A stretch of 15,434 bases of DNA from Paraglomus occultum. Lineage: Eukaryota; Glomeromycota; Glomeromycetes; Paraglomerales; Paraglomeraceae. Position 1 is the first letter of the stretch, and the number at the start of each line of letters is the position of its first letter. The position numbers and the translations under genes were made by a program. The notes under the pieces were generated by a model. It saw nothing but the letters and a program-made list of their open reading frames with translations. It searched no databases and was not told the DNA's origin. The DNA is taken from contig CAJVPJ010000858.1 in NCBI GenBank assembly GCA_910592205.1, positions 1 through 15,434 of the forward strand. Direction: 5' to 3'. This document shows, piece after piece, positions 7,702 through 15,434 of this stretch.

Positions 7702-10700
7702 GTGATAATTGAAGAGTGTTCCTCCATTACACATATTATTCCGTTGTTTTTCTTTTCCCTCCAGACTTCAAGTGTTATTCTTTGCAAAAAAAAACAAAAA
7801 CATATTTTCAAAAGCCATTATAAGTGTCTCTCGCAACACAATCTTTTATTTTTTTTTACACTTTTTAATAAAACTGTGGGAATGGGAACAAACGGACATT
7901 GCAACTTTGGTTCCGATCATGTAATTTTTAACCCGCCAATCAGGGGGCGACACGAAATGGAGCTAATATTATTAGTATAAACAGAAAAAGTTTTATGTTG
8001 AAATTACTTAAACGAGTGCTGAAAGAATGAAGGAAAATGTAAAATAAAAAACGTACATATAACGGTAAAGATGTACATGATGTTAATGCTAGCAATTTTT
8101 GTCTAAAATTGGTGACCACAATCCTGTCCTCAGACCTCTTTTCGGTGATAATTAGTCACGTATTTGAAAACACGCTTTATATGAAAATGAAAATTATTGC
8201 AAAATGTTGCATTTACATTATCAGTCTCCCAAACTATCTTAGACATATATTTCTCCATAATATGAGGATATGTGGTGGTAGTATTCTGCTGCTCAATCTG
8301 GGGATGTTAATTGCGTTTGCTTAGTTTTCCCACTGTGGTAGACATCTTCAGACCCTCTCGATTGTAGAGCCGCGTTAACCGTACGGAATTTAGTGGCCCA
8401 AGCTATCACGAATATTCGTCGATACCGGATGTATAGGAAAAGTGGCGAATACTGTTTGGTTTATACGTACGTAACAATCGTAAAACTACCGCATTATTCT
8501 TATTGGTAGTTTCAAGCTCCACCGTAGAGTTTCAACTAGTACGATTAGTAGCAATCATATCCGTATACTGTAGCTTGGGCAATTTACGCATAAGCGTTGT
8601 GTTGTGGTTAAAATTTGTAGTCAAGTTGATTATTTTCTGGAATGAGAATTTAGGTCATAGTCAACATCTTAGGCGTCAATCTAGAGCTCACTGGGTAGGT
8701 ACAGTGTCACTCATTACTATAACATACCTTATATTAATATATATTTACTATGCAAGTCACAATATTTTGAAGCTGATTCATTGTATTTTCCGAAAAAGAC
8801 AACGATGGGTTTTTTCATTACAGTTGCTCAAAATACATCCGCTCGATACTTTTTTCATCTGTGTTGGTTATAATCGGCGATGGCTGTAGACGTCGGAAAT
8901 TTCCTAAAAGAATAACGATATAGCCAAACTCATTTTCACAGATATCTGTTATATTAATAATAACAATTTTCATACAAGAAATTATTAGGCCCGTTATAGC
9001 CTTTATGTCACTACATTCAAATTTATTATTATGTTTCACCTGCTTTATTGTTAATTGTGTACAAATTATTAGGTTTGGAGCGTTGATGCATATTCTTTAG
9101 CAAAGCAGTTGTATTAACTCGCACGCACAGAAAGAAAGAGATAGTTTTCAAAATCTGTTACGATGCACCATCATATGAACGAATCAAATGCATACTTCGG
9201 ACATACCCACATCAGCGAACCAGCACGCCGACATGATTTCATGTGTAATCTGTAATCTGCATACTTTAATTGGGAGTGGGGGTCTAATATCAGCAGTTTT
9301 ACAAAAACAGGTTCCAGTTCCTGTTTTATTTCATTTTATTTTTTTTTCACCTTTCAAATTTGGGTTGGATATCTAATTCAGGTAATTATAATAAAAATGA
9401 ACACAACATCAGACTTACAGTATGTTCCGCATCAAAAACGGTGAACACAAGATAAGCATGAAAAATGTTACACACCCTACAGAGAACATCTAGATAAGAG
9501 GCTGATAATGTACAGTAACTATCAGCTGTTGATCACTTATTTTCGCCCCATTGCTAACAGTATATAACTTATTGAAATATAACAGGGGCTTTTTATCAAT
9601 TTGTTACATCATAACAATCTGCTTAATTGAAGAACTGATAACAATTCAAAAAGTGTTTGATTATAATAAAGCGGTTTGATTTTATTTATTGTTATTACTT
9701 ATTACCTAATGTTTATTAAGTTTGTCAATGTAAAATGTATATTTTAATTTCAATAATCAGAACAAGACTTGATCAAAATTTATTTGCTTTTTTTAAGACT
9801 ATTGACTTCTCATATTGGATGGAATAATAAGGTATGCGTTCAGTCTTGATACGTGTATTAATAAGAAGCGAAAATATTTGGCAACTTGATTTTATTACAC
9901 TGATGGATAAATTTGTGTTATTAATATTACGTATTGACAGGTTCGGCCACTTTTACTATGAACCATATGGAACTTCGCTATATCAATTAGTCAATCTCTG
10001 GCACTTCAATACTGGGCAAAATCCGATGTATGGGTGAATCGTTTATACCAATTTTCACTGTGTTTTAAGTTAATTAGTTTATTTTTAACAGAGATTATTA
10101 AAACGAAACAACAGCAGAAGAATAACGTTTTATTCAATTGGTTCTTTTGATTCTATCCTGTATATGCGTGTATCTGCTTTTGATAATTTGTTATGTCTTT
10201 ATGTTGAATATTCCCTCAACTTGTTAATGAACAACTATATGTACGATATCGTAAATAAGCAGGAAAGTATGGATACTGCATGCATTACGTTTTGCAAAAA
10301 GCAAAAAATTATTCAGAAATCGGTTTCTTTAGAGCATCAAACAAGCCAAAGGAATCGTTGTTTTCGTTCAAAAAATTTTCTTCTAGAAATTTAGCATGAC
10401 AATTCTCTCGTCAAGTTTTCTTTTTTTAATTTTAATTGATTCAGGCGACCGTTCTAGCGATTCTGGGTCATAATTTTTCCTAAACAACATATAGACAATG
10501 GTATATGGATCCAACATTCATCTACTTTGAACAACTCTCTAATGTTGCATTAACTCCATGCTTAGCTCTAAACAGTGGTTTAATGACTCATTCTCATTAA
10601 GTGGAGAAAAAAAAGTTCAAACTATCAGCTTCAATAAAATATCGTCAGAGAATTTACTTATTTCTTGCAATTTACCTAATCATATAGCAATGCGTTATCA

Positions 10701-10860
10701 GGTAACTCATGTGTTCTGTTACCGGGAGATGAACTAGCAGCCATTATTTATTACAAAAGAGTATTATTATAACCCGTGAGAAAGTCGGTTATTTAGCATA
10801 AAATTTAACTTCCAATTTTATCATGCATTTAGGTCGACAGAAGTTCTGGAATCAACCAAG
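7702..10860. other. Gene-poor AT-rich stretch
   Basis: No supported gene. The longest open frame (8503-8889, +, 128 codons) is hydrophobic because the DNA is T-rich and shows no motif. Small structures include a GCCCAAGCTA/TAGCTTGGGC inverted pair at 8396-8405 and 8571-8580, a hairpin AAAACAGG/CCTGTTTT near 9303-9326 followed by T runs, and a GCTGATA/TATCAGC stem at 9501-9526. Confidence 0.5.
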
Positions 10861-10964
10861 TCGCACTTGGAAATTAGGTTCTTTACATTCCAAGTACTGC
10901 ATGCCAGTTTTGAGCTCCACTGTCACGGACGCTAGTATTTCTCCGTAATTTCCAATTCTTGCGA
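10861..10964. repeat. Imperfect inverted repeat with nested hairpin
   Basis: TCGCACTTGGAAATTA (10861-10876) pairs with TAATTTCCAATTCTTGCGA (10946-10964), with three unpaired bases. Inside, ACTTGGAA (10865-10872) can instead pair perfectly with TTCCAAGT (10888-10895). It could be a small foldback element or chance. Confidence 0.4.
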
Positions 10965-11515
10965 CGCCAATTAACGATAATTATGCGAAGTATTGTACTG
11001 CGTACTTGATGTCTTAATGCAAACAACGAAATTCATTATTGTAGTTTACTAAAATTAGGATAAATACCCTTTTAAATATAGTCATCAAAAAGATATCTAT
11101 TCGTGCGAGAAGCTAAAACATATTTAAGCAACGCAAAATTTTCATCAACAACCTCGTTTTCAGATAATTTTCGTTCGCTTTATTTATTAAATTCGTTTTA
11201 ACGGTAGTATTCTTATAATTGTTCTTTTTGGATGATGCTTTATATTCTAATGAAGCTTCTGACTAATAATTATATCATGCGGAAAAGTTTTCGGTTTAAA
11301 CACGTTTCTGCCAATTAATAGAGTTCCTGTGCTGACGTACTAACATGCGATGGCAAAATTCGAATATGCAATACGGAGGGTCTGCGATTTAAACTCAAAC
11401 CTTCTTTAAATACACACAGGAATAAAGCAACCAACAAATATAAATATAATAAAAATGTTACAGTCCCTGTTGCTGTATGTCATTGGGATTTATGTTGTTG
11501 TATGCTAATTTAGAA

Positions 11516-11565
11516 TTTATGTCGATTTCAAATTGAGATATGTCAGGTTGAATATGTCATATAGA
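11516..11565. repeat. Short, contracted copy of the TGACATA minisatellite
   Basis: Words such as ATTTATGTCGATTTCAAATTG, GATATGTCAGGTTGAATATG and TCATA match the units of the larger array at 12331-12660. This short array precedes the first copy of the AT-rich repeat exactly as the larger array precedes the second copy. Confidence 0.6.
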
Positions 11566-11613
11566 ATAATATGTAGATTAGATAAAAAATATTATTATAT
11601 TAAGCAAAATGTC

Positions 11614-11823
11614 AACTAGTATAACCAATGTTATAAATTAAAAGCACTGTATTCTTACAAACGAGTTATTAGTGTGTTTTATAAGAGTCACTTGATTAAA
11701 ACTTTTAAATAAGACTTTTATTAATCTTCTAATTTCTAATAGATGTCAATAATTGTTTGTGTCATTCAGTTAATGGTAAATGTAAATCTAATCATACGAT
11801 TACTTACTCAGAAATTTTATCAG
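11614..11823 (+). repeat. Diverged direct repeat, copy A
   Basis: It starts AACTAGTATAA and ends TCAGAAATTTTATCA. It shares with copy B the ordered words GAGTTATTAGTGTGTTT (copy B: AAGTTATTAGTATGTTT), CACTTGATTAAAACTTTTAA, TAAGACTT, TTTCTAAT and TCAGAAATTTTATCA, with small indels between. There is no coding potential. It could be a solo repeat unit, one arm of a small LTR-like structure or a segmental duplication. Confidence 0.8.
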
Positions 11824-12330
11824 TCGTTTTGTCTCAATGTTATGCACAATAGTTTTACATTGAGAGCAGTATGGTTAGAGTGTCAATCTCATGAAGATTG
11901 TGTTTGTCAATCAATTCTTCTTTGGCTTTGGTTCAATCAACATTGTGCAAATAATAGAACTGCATGAGTAAATTACAATATGTACCTATAATATAATATT
12001 AACATTGTCTGAATCTAATAATATTATTAGCAAAACTTTGATTCTTGGATAATTATACACAGGGGGAAAATGACGAAATAGCCATCCGACCAGTAACAGT
12101 ATAAATTAATGAGTAGAAGTTCAAATTGTAATAAGTTTACATTTTTTGCTAGACCAGATTATCATTTGATATAGTAATAGAAGAAGCATAAAATTGAGTA
12201 TATTAATACGATACATTATGGTTACATACTGTATATGCATGCATTATTATAGTCTTGATAATGAATAATAAATATAATCTTTCATAGATTTATGATTATC
12301 TAATTCCAGACTGACATAAGCAATATCTTT
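11824..12330. other. Unique AT-rich spacer between the two repeat copies
   Basis: No gene or transposase-like sequence was seen. If the flanking copies were terminal repeats of an element, this would be its interior, and it encodes nothing I can recognise. Confidence 0.45.
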
Positions 12331-12660
12331 ATTTAATTGACATAGATTTTAAATTGACATATGTCAGTTCTAAACTGACATAGATTTCAACTTGACATAC
12401 AACACATGTTTTCAGTTCTAAATAAACATATGCCAATTCCAAATTGACATATGTTGGTTTTAAACTGACATAAACTTCAAATTGACATACAACACATATA
12501 TCAATTCTAAATGGACATATTAATAGTTGAGTCCAAATTGACATATGTTGATTGTAAACTGACATAGTAATAGACAACACATATGTCAATTCTAATTGAA
12601 CGTATTAATATATTGATTCTAAACTGACATAGTAATAGGTTTCAAATTAACATACTAATA
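12331..12660. repeat. AT-rich minisatellite, TGACATA units with 85-90 bp higher-order period
   Basis: About 13 degenerate units of 18-30 nt follow the pattern TTCNAAAYTGACATA plus a variable tail. A longer period is marked by AACACAT at 12401, 12491 and 12576, so groups of about four units were duplicated together. The core contains the 12-bp palindrome TGACATATGTCA at 12355-12366. The open minus-strand frame across the array is a by-product of the period being close to a multiple of three. Confidence 0.85.
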
Positions 12661-12670
12661 CAGTAATATT

Positions 12671-12859
12671 AACTAGTATAAGTAATATTTTACAAATAAG
12701 TTATTAGTATGTTTCATAATAATAAGAGCCACTTGAATAAAACTTTTAAGTAAGACTTATTTCTAATAAAGTTAATAATTAGTTGTATAATTACTAGCAA
12801 TCACCGGTAATGTAGATCTAATTAGTATTAGAAGATTATTTGCTCAGAAATTTTATCAA
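12671..12859 (+). repeat. Diverged direct repeat, copy B
   Basis: This is the second copy of the block at 11614-11823, in the same orientation about 1.04-1.06 kb to the right. It is 21 bp shorter because of indels. The sequence between the pair is non-coding apart from the minisatellite, and the sequences after the two copies differ, so the shared unit is minisatellite plus AT-rich block. Confidence 0.8.
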
Positions 12860-13097
12860 TTTACAGTACAGTTAGTTGTTGAAAATTAGCTAAATTATTT
12901 AGGAGGTTTGAGAATTGTGTTGAAAAAACTTGATTTAAAAATTGAGTATTTTTAGAGAAAACACGCTGATTGGGTTAAAATTCAAGATTTTATGTACTTC
13001 TGATAAATCTCGAAAACGTGGTCGTTCTAATCATATCAAAGAGTGATTTTGTTTACAGATTTTGATATTTTTGATTATTCGCATCTTCATATGCTAT

Positions 13098-14063
13098 CTA
13101 AATTTGTTGCCAAGCGCCGAACGACATTTTCTTAATGAGCTTTGTTTGATAAAGTCTATTCGCTTCATCCGCGCAATTCACTAAACCGTTCATTTCCTCA
13201 CTTAGTGTAAATCCACCATTATATCATAAAAACCACCACGATTAGAAGCGTCGGGTTTACAAACTGTGTCTTCCTTATCAAACCTGAATATGATTCCTTC
13301 AGGAAGTTTAGAATATAGCCAAGGATTCATATTTTGAACATCGTTACTCTGATCGTAATTAAAAGCGACAAAGTTCGTAACGTTTTGGAATACGACCGTA
13401 TTATATCCACGATCTAAGCAATCTTTTTGGCGTTCTGTTCATTGTCAACGGCTTTGAAGGAAAATACTCTAAAAGACTATCTAAACCAAATAGTTTATGA
13501 TTTTAATCAAACTTATTACAAGTTACCTCGCTCCCCTTTAGCAATTTCCGTCACAGTCCTAATACGGACTTGTTGGTCTGCAAATGTTTCATTCAATTGC
13601 TACTTCAATACCGCATTCTCAGACAATAATCGCTGATTCAAATCTTCAAGATCGTGTACCCTTTTCAGAAGCACTTCGTACGCTGGATCCGACATGAATA
13701 TTTGGACTCCGAATTCAGAAAAAGGTTTTCGAAAGACGGCAACCTATTATTGTTAGGAAATCTCGGTCTTTGTCTGTCATTTTCTTCCGAATCTAAAAAG
13801 TCCGAATCGTCTAGTTTTATGACTCGTTTAATCTAATACTTCTTAACGACAATCTGATTGTAATGCTTTTCACATAAAGAGTAACTATCTGGAGAGTCAA
13901 GTAATACAAATACTTTAGGAAAATACTTAGCCATTTCTATTATACTCTCTGCTGCGTGCCGCCATTTTTGACTCTGTTTAGTCTCACATCTTGTTAACTG
14001 ACTTTCGTCATATTCATTGGCAAGAGACTCAGATAAGTTTTTGGCAGCGACCTTTGCGTTCAT
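13098..14063 (-). pseudogene. Decayed coding relic, family not recognised (LCEKHYNQ segment plus coiled coil)
   Basis: Four protein-like pieces follow one another on this strand. (1) 14063-13833 starts with ATG in a good context (A at -3), gives 76 residues containing KYFPKVFVLLDSPDSY and LCEKHYNQIV, then a TAG; the frame stays open after the stop for a polar stretch (LDDSDFLDSEEND). (2) A change of frame near 13720-13760 leads to MSDPAYEVLLKRVHDLEDL and a Leu-rich helix, a second TAG at 13602-13600, then QLNETFADQQVRIRTVTEIA. (3) After a gap or possible short intron (13526-13481), 13438-13202 is open for 78 codons, with NMNPWLYSKLPEGIIFRFDK and GGFYDIMVDLH. (4) A shift near 13210 leads to LSEEMNGLVNCADEANRLYQ, ending in a stop at 13098. 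The sensible composition of each piece and their order support a single ancestral gene. Two in-frame stops and two frame changes argue that it is dead. Some breaks could be introns, and I cannot name the family. Confidence 0.6.
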
Positions 14064-15094
14064 TGTGCAAACTTTAAGCTCAGGTTAATAAAAAACTACT
14101 ATGTAAAGTTGAGGGGATCCTGGAAGAGTATATTCGTAAAAGTATGTTTCTATCGTTGAAAAAACATATAAAAAAAATTATGGTATAAAAAAAAAACATA
14201 CAAAACACGCGCACACACTCACACGAAAGGCCGTCCAATGCGTTTTTTGTGGTTAGTTTCAAATTTATTTGAAGTATTTGACCGATAAAGCGTCATCAAA
14301 GCTAACAATGTCGAGCACCAATCAGATTTCGAGTATGGTCGCAGATTATTCCAGAATTTGATCTACAAATTTCCGTGATTTGAAATGTCACATTGTAAAA
14401 TGATGAACCAATCATCGATCACGTTATAGCAAAGAACAATGCCCTGCTGGAATTTTGCAATATCTATAGATAGAAACAAAGGCAAACAAAGGCCAGGGAT
14501 AACAAACATCGTAAATGTGAGTTGATCAAATCAAGGTGTCTTTTCGTAGAAGAACGTCAATCCTGGTTAAATTAACAAATCTTATCGTAACGAGTAAACA
14601 ACTTGTTTGGTTTTTTTTTTTTCAAAAGCAACGTAATAAGTGTAAATCCGCTATAAGCGCTTTTGGCAGAAAGCAATAATAGTAATGGATAAACAAGCTG
14701 GTAATTTTAAGTGCAAAATTACAATATTTGAAAGTCAAGTTACTAAAATTAAAAACATTTGCAAATTTATGCAATGACGTAAGACAATGGACCACAAAAG
14801 GATAAGTGAGAACAGAAGGCAAAAAAGGGGGGGACGTGGCGTAATTATACCTTCAGCGCACGTTCGCGTCATTTTCTCAAACGTAAACTTCTCAAGACAC
14901 GACAACTGTTTAACGAAAGCCAAACCTATGATATTAATTATTTAAGCCAAACAAACGGTGATAACTGTCAAAAAAAGCGCGAGTAATAGAAATAACCAGT
15001 TTACAAAACCGCAAACGTAATATATTTTCCGCGAACAAATTTTTCTCAACAAAATTGCTCGTCTAAACCAAAACCTATCGTTATAAACTACTGC
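14064..15094. other. AT-rich region upstream of the broken minus-strand gene
   Basis: It holds A and T runs, an ACACGCGCACACACTCACAC simple stretch near 14206-14225, and two CCAATCA motifs near 14318 and 14409. These are too far from the relic's start codon (255-345 nt) to call a promoter. No second gene was found. Confidence 0.45.
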
Positions 15095-15155
15095 ATGGTA
15101 AGTGGTTGGCGTATGGTAAATGAGAGATGGTAAGTGGTGAGTGAGTGGGGGTAAC
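15095..15155. repeat. Simple repeat of ATGGTAAGTGG-like words
   Basis: ATGGTAAGTGG (15095), ATGGTAAATG (15113) and ATGGTAAGTGG (15127) follow each other at 14-18 bp spacing and run into a GTGAGTGAGTGGGGG stretch. This is a low-complexity array. Confidence 0.6.
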
Positions 15156-15434
15156 GTTTATAACAGCAAAGCACGGCAACGTACTATGTTAGGCAAGTTA
15201 AGCGCTCATATGAGATAAACTGGTTTACAAAAACTAGTTTCAATCAGTAATAACAATACTTGAAACAACACTATAACATTAACCAAGCTTTTAAGCAACG
15301 TTTAAAACGTTTCAAAATAACGAAACGATATTTGCGTAAATATAGCAAAAAAGAAGGGGGGTAAACAAAGTAAACACTCGCGGCGGGACACGAGTAAGCT
15401 CTCATCCGCCGTACGCTAAATAAAATAAGCACTC
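15156..15434. other. Right edge, no gene seen
   Basis: AT-rich sequence becomes more GC-rich over the last 60 bases, around CGCGGCGGGACACG. That could signal approach to another gene or promoter beyond the window, but nothing is identifiable. Confidence 0.35.

Noticed and set aside
7761-7780. Acceptor-like CTTTTCCCTCCAG downstream of the CCAAT/TATA motifs
   Set aside because: No coding exon follows and no donor can be matched. A pyrimidine tract ending in CAG is not enough alone.
8340-8420. Compact, relatively GC-rich stretch considered as a tRNA
   Set aside because: There is no T-loop GGTTCGAATCC-type sequence or pairing acceptor arms. A GTTCGAGG word near 2343 was rejected for the same reason.
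8503-8889. Longest single open frame outside the gene (128 codons, +), hydrophobic
   Set aside because: The hydrophobicity follows from T-rich DNA. There is no motif, no convincing start context, no splice or polyadenylation signals, and no ordered domain. Probably chance.
12329-12589. 86-codon minus-strand open frame with repeated CVVCQ and YVNLE words
   Set aside because: It lies entirely inside the minisatellite. The frame is open because the 85-90 bp period is close to a multiple of three, not because it codes.
13427-13836. Two plus-strand open frames of 60-69 codons
   Set aside because: They are antisense to the broken minus-strand gene, whose protein-like pieces explain the openness.
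1-15434. CRISPR array, bacterial operon, defence island or other multi-gene system
   Set aside because: No regular repeat-spacer structure, no cas-like or clustered genes, and clear eukaryotic introns. The window holds one intact gene and repeat debris.

Overview
This is an AT-rich window from a eukaryote, most likely a fungus. The one intact gene has nine GT-AG introns, eight of them only 71-94 nt, with CTGAC-like branch sites, which fits a fungal genome. A broken gene near the right end contains LCEKHYNQ and a leucine-rich coiled coil. That style reminds me of the repetitive gene families of arbuscular mycorrhizal fungi (Glomeromycotina), but this placement is inference. There are no operons, Shine-Dalgarno sites or other bacterial features.

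Layout. From 1 to about 3200 the sequence is repeat-derived. It holds a cluster of TCCGACTTATCGAGAG-like motifs (228-381) resembling terminal or subterminal repeats of a pogo/Tigger-like DNA transposon, a badly decayed Tc1/mariner transposase fragment (553-716), and a possible non-autonomous element bounded by inverted CTCTCGATAA motifs (about 1863-3176). From 3936 to 6498 (+) lies the only convincing gene: a ten-exon, 551-residue CNNM/Mam3-family membrane protein with a signal peptide, a DUF21 (CNNM) transmembrane domain, a CBS-domain pair and a disordered Ser/Arg/Pro-containing tail. It includes a 14-nt microexon, and the reconstructed reading frame closes exactly across all nine junctions.

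From 6500 to 13000 I see no gene. This stretch holds a 66/77-bp tandem duplication carrying CCAAT and TATA-like motifs (7536-7701), an inverted repeat at 10861-10964, and a duplicated block (about 11516-11823 and 12331-12859). In that block a roughly 190-210 bp AT-rich repeat is joined to a minisatellite of TGACATA-type units, which is itself organised in a higher-order period of 85-90 bp. From 13098 to 14063 (-) is a multiply interrupted coding relic whose pieces can be followed through stops and frame changes. The remaining 1.4 kb is AT-rich with short simple repeats.

How the parts relate: the Mam3-like gene appears to be a lone housekeeping gene for divalent-metal handling at an internal membrane, set in a repeat-rich, gene-poor neighbourhood. 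I found no clustered pathway and no convincing evidence of a new multi-gene system.
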